Below are positions 36,501 to 47,734 of a DNA stretch of 64,000 bases, in pieces. A program made the translations under genes and the position numbers. Where the stretch lies: NCBI RefSeq assembly GCF_910592395.1, contig NC_088308.1, positions 1,922,001 to 1,986,000 on the forward strand, read 5' to 3'. The number at the start of each line of letters is the position of its first letter. The stretch's first letter is position 1. This stretch comes from Lineus longissimus. Its lineage: Eukaryota; Nemertea; Pilidiophora; Heteronemertea; Lineidae. Under the pieces are notes generated by a model. It was given only the letters and a program-made list of their open reading frames with translations, made no database searches and had not been told where the DNA came from.

Positions 36501-39500
36501 CTGTTATAGCTATTGGAATTAATACTTGATGAGCTGCTAGGGGACGGAAAAGGGTTTGGAAAGCTGCCACTGGAACAAACTGAAAGAAAAAACATAAGGT
36601 CATATTTCAGAAGAGGCCATCAGAGTCAGTGGGTGTTTGAGGAGGACTGGAGCAAGCCAGTCGATGCTGCTAAAGAGCAGAACCATTACTTTTAGAAAGA
36701 AACTTACATGATGTGGATAGACCGCTGTCATCCTGATAGTTATGAGTCTGACTTGATGGCAAGGGGATCTCAACTGGAACACTGTTGGCTGCAAAACACA
36801 AGCAAAAACATCAACAATTTGGAAGAGTTGTTGAAACAAATAATCAAGAACACTGAACAGTGGGCTGAAATCAGAATCACAAACCAAATAGTTTGCAGAA
36901 AAAGTATAACACGATACACTTTCTGAAGCACCTTTGCCTTCTTTTAGGACCAAAGAAAAAAGATGGAGATGTTTTATAAAAATCAGAATCTTTGTACCTA
37001 CCCAAACTGAACGAACTCATGGTGCCAGAGTTTGTTCTTTCACGGCAGTAGATCTGTTTTCCTGGTGTCAGATCACCCAGCGAACTCTGGAGGCTGTAGG
37101 AGTCATAGTTCTCCATTTCCCTGAAGACAAATGGAGAAATTTTATGGAAGGAAATTTGGTGGATTTAATAGCAGCATAGCGACTCTAAACATCAACAGCC
37201 TAAATTTGTAATTTCAATTACGAGTTTGCCATTTTTTCAGATGAAAGCTAAAATTTTTACCTTAATTGCAGAGTCAGAATTAGCCTCCACGTGCTGCTGA
37301 TATACAGTATACAAGAAAAGGACTGATTATTTTTTAGAATCTTACCAGGATGTTCCTCTATTTTTCGAATTTGCTTCAAACACATGGGTGAACATAAGCT
37401 GGGGTGGACATCGGAACTGGTGCACCTTCAGTGATGACCCCCGATATGACAAGCAGGCGGATCCAAATATCATCTCCCCCAACATTTTGGTATCTGATCC
37501 AACTCTTGAATACTGAAAAACAAACAACAGAGAATCTATGAGTATAGTATTGATGACGATATTTTACATCTCTTGGTTCCCTATTTGAATCATTTCAACT
37601 GATATTTTACCATCACGATTCCAAGTTGATCTGTCGAGACAACCTTGTGTATCTATGATCTGCAGCTGTAGGGTGGATTTAGGAAATTTCTCAAACCTGA
37701 TATTTCCCCGATATTTTTGGTGATTGTGAGGGTGATGTGGTAGGCTTTTCAACATTTGGTTGAGATGGGGTCTGTTTCTGTCCATAACCTCTGGTGTGGC
37801 AGTTATCACTCTTCTTATTCTCACTCCTCTTGTTTTCACCCTGAAAAGACATTTTTGTAGAACGATGAGAATTTTGTTTGCACGGCAGTGTTGCTCGTTG
37901 GGCATGATCACCATTATGGACAGCGTGCAATGAAGAACATGGTCATTATACAACTCTAGAGAGCTATTTTCTCAGCTCCAGTCACATTAAAAACTACCCA
38001 GAAGTCATTGTTTGAAGACTAACCTTATCAGCAGCGGGGTGTCTAAAATGTTCTCCAAATTATTATCAAATTTCTTACTATGTCGTTGTCATCCCCGCAT
38101 CATTAAATAGTTTTGTCCATGCTAGAATTTAGAATTGAGTGGGCCCTTGTGTTGTTGAAATCTACATCTGCCATGCATGTTTGTATGCAGGAATGTTTTC
38201 ATCCATTCCACCATAAATATTTAAATAACTCAATGGCAGGAAACTGTAGAAAGTTAGTCAATAGATCAATTGAAAGAACTTCCATCTTTGCATTGCATCA
38301 ATGATATCCGCTGGCCTAGATCCGGCACAGTGAAAATCAGCTGACAGGCAGTCATGTGTCATATTTACATATTAGTAATTTAAAAAATTAGGTCAAGGTA
38401 TGAGACAAAAGTACTACAAAATGTCATTTTCTGACATATTGCTTCAGTAAAAAATCATCAACCTTATTTTCAAGTTATAGCAAGACTGCATTTTTCATTT
38501 CATTTTATGCTCAATCACAGATCTTTGCTCAAAGGTTTTAGGCAATTGTGTATCATGGGGTGACAGATGGGAATCATCTGAGAATCCATGTGATCACAAC
38601 AATCATGAATTGAATTAGAAATACAATGTATGAAGGCGGACACATTTGTCAAATTCAACTGCCAACTCACTCAAAGTGGGACAGGTCAATGTCGATTTTT
38701 TAGATTTTAATGTGCACTGCTTCCTGTAAGTGTAAGACTCAAATGTGGATCATCATAAACTTGTGACCACAGAGCGGCCTGAATGATGACTCAGCTGACC
38801 AGTCATAGAGTACAACACGAAAAACAGTCTGGATGGTTGGCCTTGTACATGTCATGTCAATGTTATGCCTCTACCACATAATTATACACCATACAAGACA
38901 AGAACAAGACAATCAAAAACATGATTACATGTGGTAGGGCCTACAGTTAAAAAATTCTGAACTGCCCAATTTACAGAGCAGTTCATTTTGCAGCGGCACC
39001 AGGGAGGCACATGCCCTCTTGAAAGAATCTAGGCACCTACTAGGCCACTTGATCAAAATGATTATCTGAAGTACTTTTTAGTCTAATTGATGGGAGGAAA
39101 TATTCACAGTCAGATTTGGTTGGGTGTAAGAACTATTCTAGATTATTTACTATTCCTCAATGAACCTGCACTGTAAAAATATTTTTGGGGCGGTTCAGCA
39201 CGAAACTGGGAGGAAGACAAGCGATGAAGGATGCATCCCAAGGGGAGAGTGGGGGGAGGTTAGGGGAGACACCTGAGTGAGAATAACATCGAGTTGAAAG
39301 ATTTTGGTCAGCCAGTTGGAGCAAGGAGGCCGGACCTGCGTTTGGCAACTGTGCTCATAACTGGAAAACAAGTCTGAATCTTTGTCAGCCATCTTACCTC
39401 GAATTCCTCCACCTTCTTGATAGCCTTGGAATCGAACAGGATATTTCGACCCCTGATGTCATGGTCCTTGAACACAACAAGGCGGATCTGACTCTTCTTA

Positions 39501-40809
39501 AAATCTGGAGCATTCCAACTGAAAAGAAATAAATTGGTTGAAGAAATTACTTCCCCTTGTTCTCCTCTTGATGTCAATGAAAGTAGTGTTTGTTTTTGCA
39601 TTTATTATTTTTGCCACAGTAAAAAAATAGTCCTGGAATATCAATCACTAAAGACCATGAGTTGACAGACAAAACATTGAATTCAAATTAAGAAATTGGG
39701 CAAATTTCAATATATCTCAGACATTTGAAGCTTGAAACCTTCATACTAATACTGTCTGACACTGACAGCTTCATGGCTGAAATCAAATCATGACACTGAC
39801 AGTGAAATTACTTCTCATTCGTGCAGTTATTTCTTTAGGAGTTACATCATGACATGTTTGAAGTCACATATCACATGCCCTTTCCTTGGAAAGCATGATT
39901 GTTTTCATTGGATTGGAAAAGTGACTTTTTGAACCAAGTATAGAAATCAAAAGAGGAAGAGGAAAGCGACATAAATCACAACAGTCAACTGACTGTGCAT
40001 TTCTTTTTAAAACTTAACTCTGTCATTTGGTTCATCATATGATTATAGGCCTAAGAGCAAGACAACAAATATGAAGTCCTGATTGCCAAAGATTTGAAAT
40101 CACCACGGTCTTGATAATATTTCCTTGGCAAAGGGACGTCTTCGACTAAAGTAAAGGCATGTTGTGTCTCCACTTTAGCTTTGCTCAATGTTATGACACA
40201 TTCTTGAATAAGCCAATTTGAAGCAAGATTTCCACAGGCACTTGACTTGCCAATACATTTCAATAGTTCTACCGTATTGAAAAACAATGCGTTACCTGCT
40301 GTTTTATCAAACAAAGCCTGTTGCCAGAGAGTAAATCACTACAGGAAAATCACAAAATCACTTAATGTCATGAGAGAAACTTTTCTTTCCGAACCCCTTT
40401 TCCCTCCTCCAAATGATAAAAAAACTGATGTATGGCATCACAACATTTTATTTGGATACCAGAAGTTTGAAAAATATCCAAAGCTTTGGTAGGGAAATGG
40501 CCAACGACAATGACAAGACCAAGAATACATGCACTATATAACACTGACATTCAGTAGACAGAACAAATTTCTGATTATTTGTTAAAAACTTGTATTACAT
40601 GTTCATGTACTACTACAAGACATGTTCTTGTACTACTACAAGAGATATAGCAGTCATTTGAAAAAAGGGCATGTTTGACATTCTTTCATGTACATGTACA
40701 TGTATTGGCTGCATTTCCTCAAAAGGAAGGACCGACCCGTACACTTTTAGAGACTATCTGCTGTAAAAGCTTACCTATCACTACATAACTCTACAAGAAG
40801 ATCAGCCAT
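30597..40809 (-). CDS. FNIP: Folliculin-interacting protein (FNIP1/FNIP2 orthologue)
   Basis: FNIPs bind folliculin; the complex is a GAP for RagC/D at lysosomes, and FNIPs also act as Hsp90 co-chaperones. Exons, in transcript order, are 40809-40775, 39518-39398, 37840-37697, 37512-37346, 37120-37002, 36788-36708, 36579-36386, 36026-35935, 35008-34888, 34567-34395, 34139-34031, 33854-32131, 31704-31474, 31278-31137 and 30712-30597, joining in phase for ~1189 codons. Family blocks in order are [117 protein letters not shown] and [19 protein letters not shown]. The 1.7-kb exon encodes the Ser-rich variable region. Exon 1 is only 11 codons and is inferred from its donor, phase and Kozak context. 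The final exon is missing. Confidence 0.96.
37841..39397. other. FNIP intron 2
   Basis: A 1.6-kb AT-rich intron. No exon, RNA gene or clear repeat was recognised. Confidence 0.35.
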
Positions 40810-42259
40810 CCTCAAGACATTCCTCACTGTCTCTAAAGAATCAGATTTTTATGTCCATTCAATGAATTTTAGAATAGAAGAAGGCAATAAACTTCATTTT
40901 CCAAACACGTTAACTGAACTCTTAAAAAGGTCAGCACAACATGTCGTGACCAGAAACTCAACCACCACATCAAGAAGGAAGCAGAGTATCCAAATCATTC
41001 CCCATTTTTTGTCACCCAACGATATCCTGGATTCAACTTTATTCACATCTGCACTCCAGTTGCCATTCCGAGGGAGTGAAATTAAAATTGCCATGTTGCA
41101 TGTGCACTAATTGTACAGTATTCAGGTCATATGACTGGACCTATTATACTGAGGTGCGGAAACATGTGACTACAGAAGACTACACCAGACAATTATGAGA
41201 ATGCTCTTTGTTTGATTGCATTCAGCTGACAGTATGAATGAGCCAATTACTTATGACGTTTTAAGTGCAATTGGATTTGTTACTCACTATTGCTGCTCAC
41301 TAAAGGATGTCCTGATGAAGCGCGTGTTCATACTCAGACCGACTCAGGGTCACTGAAAATGACTAGGAGTAGAACATGGTCTGACTGAAGCATTTTGTTC
41401 CCTTGCAACTCGAGCTTTCAGTTCATGATTTTGGCCTCACCCTTATCAATTGAGCCTTCATTTTGGCACAGAAATTTTGTTAAAAAAGTTGCATCGATAC
41501 GTTTTTTCATTCAATGAAGCTGTTTTCTATTCCTTTTTGTGTGCCACACCATAATGGCATAAGGCCTACAGATTATGATTATGATAGGGGCCTTCTGATC
41601 ATTGACAATTACTGCGCGTACTATGTCTATACTATAGTCTAATCTAGTATTAAGTAGGCCTATCCCGGAAAGACCCTGGCCGGGCCATCTTCTTCCTCTC
41701 CTTTTTTCTGCACTGTGCATGTCAGTATTGATGGCTATATGAGAATGATGATGTTGCAGCCACAATAGTCAATACACGTGGGCCTATATGTTGATCAATT
41801 AAATGATGGGGAAGCAGTATCATGCATTACATACACTGCATTAATGATAGAAAATGCATGATGTCAGTTGTCACACTGTCACTGTCGACACTACACTGGT
41901 CTGACTGGACTGTCACTGACACTGAGACAGTCAGTGGCCCAGACCCAGTGCATATCATCATTAATCCGCGAAATCCTTCATTAAATCGAATGCTTACTCA
42001 GTTGCAGCTATATTCTTTGGCCATTTACATGGTCCAGGCTGTCTTTGATTTTTCCTACTTTGAAATAAACGGGAAATTAGAGCCATTTTTGACCAGACTG
42101 AATTATTTCTGCTTCTCCATTTTCAATCACATGCATTATCACATGATCACATGATGATTGCTTGCCTTGAAGCCAACGTAAAGACCTTCGTGATTGGTCT
42201 GAACTTACTTCCGTGTTTGGGTGTTGTAATCATGTGACCAAACAAAACCACGTGCTCAA
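40810..42259. other. FNIP upstream region, no gene seen
   Basis: This should contain the FNIP 5'UTR and promoter. Short tandem words occur just downstream, in FNIP intron 1 (TGTACTACTACAAGA twice near 40605-40640). Small open frames here have no recognisable product. Confidence 0.35.
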
Positions 42260-42867
42260 GTCTCGTTAGTGAGTTTTTCCCGAATGTACGCGATGATGAC
42301 GTGCCCTTTAACAGGATGTAACATTTTTTTAAATGCGTTTCCAAAGTGATTGCATGAGGACAACCCATTTGTATCGTATATCACTGGAAACGCCCGATTC
42401 CCCTGATTCTACAGGATGTAAAATCGGGCATTTTATTTGTTTAAATAAATCATGAGCGTCGCATTTGCTCCTAGCTCTCTTGACCATCCCAAATGGCAAT
42501 ATTGCCAATTGGGTCGGACAATCACGGAAAACCCCAAATAGTATACATTTCTTCGTGAATAATTCTTACAATGACCATTCTCCCGCGAAAGATAGTTGCT
42601 TACGCTAAACAAAAATAAAAAAAATCGGGGGTCAACCATTGAACTTTTGAGATATGTTGAATTTTGCGCAAATCAGCGAAAAAAGCACCAACTGGCACTG
42701 GACGGCTTTTCAACACGTGACCGACGCACACCCCAAGTCAGTGTACACATACGTCGGCAACAACAGAAAAATGCGTAGTTTCTTGTTAGCCACCTATTTA
42801 CAACACGTCTTTGCCAAAACAACTGCTAAATCAACACTGGCATACTGTGAGGACTCCCTAATGAGAC
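42260..42867 (+). mobile_element. Solo unit of the 5.4-kb foldback family
   Basis: This single ~608-bp unit begins GTCTCGTTAGTGAG and ends CTCCCTAATGAGAC, matching unit 1 at 5420-6130 throughout, with a deletion near the right end. Flanks CTCAA (42255-42259) and CTCAG (42868-42872) may be an imperfect 5-bp target duplication. It shows that the single unit is the mobile form and that the 5.4-kb copy is a head-to-head pair. Confidence 0.82.
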
Positions 42868-42929
42868 CTCAGGAACAGATTGTTTACAGCTGGTAAGACC
42901 ACATTCACTGATCTACTTGGGGAATGAGA

Positions 42930-43126
42930 CAAAACATAGATGACCAGTCACATCCATCTCATCGGACCTTTAGGAAAAGTGTTCCATTTTCAATATGAAT
43001 GGATGCACAATTCGACATGGTTAGCCTACTGATAATTAGGGCTAGAGCTAGGCCTAGAGACTGGTCACATCCACATGCTGAATAGGGCAAGAGCTTTAGA
43101 GACCAGTCACATCCACCTCACCAGGC
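42930..43126 (+). repeat. ~43-bp minisatellite, left part
   Basis: Degenerate repeats of AGAGACCAGTCACATCCAC with spacers such as TGATGAATAGGACAAGAGCTTT. The same minisatellite resumes at 45598-45890, on the other side of the composite repeat. Confidence 0.7.
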
Positions 43127-43527
43127 CGAATCAGTCCTGGCTGCTCCACCGTGTTGACAACATGATGAGAGTGATGAGACAGTCACAGCCAGGGCGCATC
43201 AATCTTCGCCGCACTGCCTAGTTGTTAATATGGCGAGAGAGATGAGACAATCACAGCCAGGCCAAATCAGTCTCGGCTGCTCTGCCAAGTTGTCTACATG
43301 GTGAAAGAGATGAGAGACAGTCACAGCCAGGCCAAATCAGTCTTGGCTGCTCTGCCAAGTTGTTAATATGGTGAGAGAGATGAGACGGTCACAGCCAGGC
43401 CAAATTAGTCTTGGCTGCTCTGCCAAGTTGTCAACATGGTGAGAGAGATGAGGAAGTCACAGCCAGGCCGAATCAGTCCTGGCTGCTCCACCGTGTTGAC
43501 AACATGATGAGAGAGATGAGATAGTCA
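43127..43527. repeat. 68-bp satellite, inverted copies
   Basis: About six units in reverse orientation relative to 7370-9645 (CAGTCACAGCCAGGCC..., CAGTCTTGGCTGCTCTGCC). Subtypes A, B and C are all present. The array abuts the endonuclease fragment at 43535. Confidence 0.9.
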
Positions 43528-43534
43528 CAGCCAC

Positions 43535-43745
43535 AGTACTTCGATCGTTTCTCCTCCGCACGTGCTAGGACGTGTCTGTCGGAGCTGACAGCTATCTCGA
43601 TGATTAGGACCTCCTTTTCCTTCTCATAGAAGACGAGCATGTCGGGGTGCCGGTGTTTTATAGCCGGGCCCGTGGGGACTTGCGAGTCCCAGAGCAATCT
43701 CAGCTTCTTTCCAGAGTACGAGTGGTCATTGGAACCGGCTTCTCA
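43535..43745 (-). pseudogene. Retroelement endonuclease fragment (PD-(D/E)XK-like)
   Basis: The minus-strand frame reads S-Y-S-G-K-K-L-R-L-L-W-D-S, then K-H-R-H-P-D-M-L-V-F, K-E-V-L-I-I-E-I-A-V and E-E-K-R-S-K-Y. The H-P-D ... E-I-A-V ... E-K-x-x-K-Y spacing resembles the endonuclease domain ending some non-LTR retroelement polyproteins. Only ~70 codons remain; the frame then runs into 68-bp satellite immediately after the K-Y. There is no reverse transcriptase nearby in this orientation. This is a fragment, not a gene. Confidence 0.65.
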
Positions 43746-43952
43746 AGACCACATACCGATGGTATCCATCAATATGTGTCTCCTTGACTGATGTAAACAG
43801 TACCGGTACCATTATATAGAGATGTAGGGGCATGCAATTGGAGGATAGGTCATGCCCCAGACATCAACAATCGGTGATCCTCAATATTGGTCACCATGGC
43901 ATGCATGCATGCATATCTTAGAATAAATTAACTATGTTGCATATACATGGCT

Positions 43953-44189
43953 GTATACAGTAATTGTAAGGTAAAGAAAAGCTCGGTCTCTAAAGTCTGG
44001 AGGTCCGGAGTCCGTAGTGTGGCGGTCACGAGAGTGGTTTATCCATACGGATAGATCGAGAGGGCGGTTTGGGGTTCCGCCGACGGTGCTCGCATGCATT
44101 GGTCGTATCCCCGAAACCTTTACAACGACAACAAATCTGGTGGCATCCATGACGGTATAGGAATTGACGATGAAGTTACAAAAAATCTG
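43953..44189 (-). pseudogene. Inverted composite-repeat end with zinc-knuckle-like frame
   Basis: This is the reverse complement of 10136-10341. The homologous block ends at 43953 (GTATACAG). The knuckle frame (C-C-R-C-K-G-F-G-D-T-T-N-A-C-E-H and the basic tail) and its stop are retained here with only a few residue changes relative to the 10.2-kb copy. An extra short duplication with ATCTGGT[A/G]GCATCCA is present near 44130-44200. Confidence 0.5.
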
Positions 44190-44540
44190 GTAGCATCCAA
44201 TGACGGTATAGGAATTGACGGTGAAGGATCTCGTGGCATATCGGATGCGCATCCGAAGACGGTAAGGGAATTGACGGTGAAGGATCTCGTGGCATATCAG
44301 ATGCGCATCCGATGACGGTAAAGAAATTGACGGTAAAGGATCTCGTGGCATATCGGATGCGCATCCGAAGACGGTAAGGGAATTGACGGTGAAGGATCTC
44401 GTGGCATATCGGATCCGAAGACGGTAAGGGAATTGACGGTGAAGGATCTCGTGGCATATCGGATGCGCATCCGAAGACGGTAAGGGAATTGACGGTAAAG
44501 GATCTCGTGGCATATCGGATGCGCATCCGATGACGGTTTT
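44190..44540 (-). repeat. 56-bp minisatellite, inverted copy (about 6 units)
   Basis: Units contain GGATCTCGTGGCATATC, the palindrome CGGATGCGCATCCG and GACGGTAAGGGAATTGACGG. One unit again lacks TGCGCA from the palindrome centre (GGATCCGAAGACGG, near 44411), as in the 9.8-kb array. This shared deletion shows that the two arrays were copied as blocks. Confidence 0.9.
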
Positions 44541-44645
44541 ATATACATATATATATATTATATAAATTTTAGTTTTACACTATTATGTAAGTGCAAGCTC
44601 TAGTGAGCTCACACAACTGTTTGACAGTCCTGGCTCCTCCATCGT
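44541..44645 (-). repeat. Composite-repeat junction, inverted copy
   Basis: Reverse complement of 9646-9745: a TA-rich tract, ACACTATTATGTAAGTGCAA, then GTGAGCTCACACAACTG. It joins the 56-bp array to the 68-bp satellite. Confidence 0.8.
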
Positions 44646-45592
44646 GCTGACAACATGATGAGAGAGATGAGACAGTCACAGCCAGGCAAAAAAAGTCTTG
44701 GCTGCTCTGCCAAGTTGTCAACATGGTGAGAGAGATGAGGAAGTCACAGCCAGGCCGAATCAGTCCTGGCTGCTCCACCGTGTTGACAACATGATGCGTG
44801 TGATGAGACAGTCACAGCCAGGCCGCATCAATCTTCGCCGCACTGCCTAGTTGTTAATAAGGCGAGAGAGATGAGGCAGTCACAGCAAGGCCGAATCAGT
44901 TCTGGCTGCTCCACCGTGTTGACAATAGTTATGGTGAAAGAGATGAGACAGTCACAGCCAGGCCAAATCAGTCTTGGCTGCTCTGCCAAGTTGTCAACAT
45001 GGTGAGAGAGATGAGGCAGTCACAGCAAGGCCGAATCAGTCCTGGCTGCTCCACCGTGTTGACAACATGATGAGAGAGATGAGGAAGTCACAGCCAGGCC
45101 GAATCAATCCTGGCTGCTCCACCGTGCTGACAACATGATGAGAGAGGTGAGGAAGTCACAGCCAGGCCGAATCAATCCTGGCTGCTCCACCGTACTGACA
45201 ACATGATGCGAGTGATGAGACAGTCACAGCCAGGCCACATCAATCTTCGCCGCACTGTCTAGTTGTTAATATGGCGAGAGAGATGAGACAGTCACAGCCA
45301 GGCCGAATCAGTTCTGGCTGCTCCACCGTGTTGACAATAATTATGGTGAGAGAGATGAGACAGATGGTGAGAGAGATGAGACAGTCACAGCCAGGCCAAA
45401 TCAGTCAGCTGCTCTGCCAAGTTGTCAACATGGTGAGAGAGATGAGGCAGTCACAGCAAGGCCGAATCAGTCCTGGCTGCTCCACCGTGTTGACAACATG
45501 ATGAGAGAGATGAGGAAGTCACAGCCAGGCCGAATCAATCCTGGCTGCTCCACCGTGTTGACAACATGATGAGAGAGATGAGGAAGTCACAA
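44646..45592. repeat. 68-bp satellite array, inverted
   Basis: About 14 units in reverse orientation. The order of A, B and C subtypes, including the unusual ATAATTATTGTCAACACGG unit (here CCGTGTTGACAATAATTAT), parallels the right end of the 7.4-9.6 kb array. This again suggests block duplication. Confidence 0.92.
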
Positions 45593-45597
45593 TATAT

Positions 45598-45890
45598 ATA
45601 ATTAGAGCTAGAGCTTTAGAGACTAGTCACATCCACTTGATGAATAGGACAATAGCTTTAGAGACCAGTCACGTCTACAGTACCTTATAAATAGGACTAA
45701 AGCTTTAGACCAGTCACATCCACAAGATGAATAGGACAAGAGCTTTAGAGACCAGTCACATTAATCTGATAAGTAGAGCTAGAGCTTTAGAGATCAGTTA
45801 CATCCACATGATGAATAGGACATGGAGCTTTAGAGACCAGTTACATCCACCTGATTAATAGGGCTATAGAGCTCTAGATTATCACAGTTT
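45598..45890 (+). repeat. ~43-bp minisatellite, right part
   Basis: Six or so degenerate units of AGCTTTAGAGACCAGTCACA plus TCCACxTGATxAATAGG. This continues the minisatellite seen at 42930-43126, so the 68/56-bp composite appears inserted into it. Confidence 0.75.
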
Positions 45891-45913
45891 CATCGAATAG
45901 AGGTATGAGACGG

Positions 45914-47419
45914 CTAACTCTTTCAGCCCTAGCCGATTTTGACGCAACAAACAACTCCCAGATCCTAGCCGATTTTCAGGAAAAATCGGGATTTCAGAAT
46001 TTTATTTAAAAAAACTACTACCCCTACCAATGTCTTGATCACCACGTTACAGTGATATATAGATAATAGTTAGCAATGAATTTGTATATTTTTCTGAGTC
46101 TCCACAATTTTGCCTTTTTTTGAGTTCGAAATTTTTCCAAAGAATTGGCAGCAGCAACTTTTATTGCAATAAAAGAATATTTCCTTTAAAAAATGCTTGA
46201 ATAATTCTTTATAAACTGATAGAGTATTTCTTAATATATCGTATGTATATAGCTCGGTGATTTTATTGAAAATGTTTGCAGTTGATTTTAATGTTTGAAT
46301 GGTTTAAAAACAAACTTTTTAGAAGCGAGGTCAACAGGGTCAAAAGAAATAGTTTTTGGCGCCAATGATGTCGGCAATGGCAGATTTGAATTAAGATTCG
46401 AGTCGATTCTTTTGGAAGCCAAAAGTGCGGATGCACAGGGCAATTGCATTTAGAAAGCTCCGCCGACTGATAGTCAAACCATTCCCTGGAGTGCTCGAAA
46501 ACCTGGAATCAGTGTGTACTTCAGCTTGAAAAGTCCGCGGGTGAAGGTGTTTTCTTCATGATAATATTGATAATGATAATAATGATGATGGTTTAAGAGC
46601 GCTGGCGGATCCAGGAACTGGAAGAAGAGGGAGCGTGCACTTCATTTCTCATCAAAATTGCTGCACTACAGGTGGGTTCCAAAATTTCATGGTCAATTTC
46701 AAAGATTCTATAACAATCAGGGGGCGTGCCTCTGGTGCACCCCCTTGGATACGCGCCTGATAAACGTTCATGGATGAAAAATAGAAGAAAGCTTTAAAAA
46801 AAGACGAAATATAAGATTTGTCAGGGTTTTAATCTAATTCGAATCCGCGCCTGATAAACGTTCATGGATGAAACATGGAAAGAAGACCTTTTAAAAAAAT
46901 GAAGAAATGCATTCGCCGGGGTTCGAACCCGTGACCACCCAATCTAAAGCGCAGCGCTCTAACCGCTGAGCTATCAGGGCGTTCATATTAACGTGATATT
47001 TTCGGCAATCTGAAGACAGGGTACGCGCCATGATTGTGCATTTGTGGCTAGGTCACGCTGGCGGAAGAGTAATTGGGTACAAATACATGTACTAATAATA
47101 GAGAGCCAGTATAGAATACAAAGAAACAATGTCCAAAACGATTCCGAATGATATAAACAATAATGGAATGAAAAAAAAGGAAAAATTGGTGGAAAAAATG
47201 GTTACGACTGTCACGAAATCAGATTCAACACCCACGCCCCCCTGTGGACCCAAAACTAACCAAATAGGGTGGCAACCTGTAGATGGCTCCCCAATCGCAA
47301 TTGAGATAGTCAATGATCAACGAGAAACTGGTTTCGGCGTCATCGTGTATATGCGGTAGCAGGATCTGGGAAATGTTATGAAATCCGTGTATACACGGTC
47401 ATAGGGCTGAAAGAGTTAA
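45914..47419. mobile_element. piggyBac-like element, ~1.5 kb, transposase lost
   Basis: Terminal inverted repeats CTCTTTCAGCCCTA (from 45918) and AGGGCTGAAAGAG (to 47415) are flanked by CTAA on the left and TTAA on the right, consistent with a degraded TTAA duplication. Subterminal inverted repeats CCCAGATCCT / AGGATCTGGG lie just inside. The ends share CTTTCAGC with the element at 203-742. No transposase frame is evident. A tRNA-derived sequence (46909-46980) and a direct repeat (CGCGCCTGATAAACGTTCATG at 46754 and 46846) lie inside. Confidence 0.72.
46909..46980 (-). pseudogene. tRNA-derived SINE head / tRNA pseudogene
   Basis: The minus strand reads GCCCTGATAGCTCAGCGGTT, with box A TAGCTCAGCGG and box B GGTTCGAACCC at normal spacing; the D arm and most of the T arm pair. 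The acceptor and anticodon stems pair poorly, and the loop would give anticodon UUA, complementary to the UAA stop. It is therefore most likely a SINE head or pseudogene rather than a working tRNA. Confidence 0.75.
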
Positions 47420-47734
47420 TGCCAGTTGCATCTGATGAACTGAATTGTCTTAACAACACAAGAATTAGTATATAAATTGTTCCACTTTATTAAGAGCACC
47501 TGATACAAGTGATTTGCCAACAGATGAATATCATCAAGCATTATAAAGCTCCATATTAATGGCAATATAATATTAAATTGAAAACTGAATAAGTTGTTTC
47601 ACACCAACAGCCAGACGTTCCCGATGTTGGCTGAAATAGGTTAAATAATTCATTACTTAAATCATTATCCACAAACAACATCTGCTCTATACCCTGTAGT
47701 GTAGGCTGTATGATAAGAGGTAGCACTGTAAACT

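Noticed and set aside
6839-45592. A giant transposon with the composite repeats as its terminal inverted repeats
   Set aside because: The repeats contain their own internal ends, partial copies occur elsewhere (6992, 43127, 59621), and the enclosed genes are ordinary host genes with many introns.
46909-46980. Functional suppressor tRNA
   Set aside because: The acceptor and anticodon stems pair poorly; a SINE head is the simpler reading.
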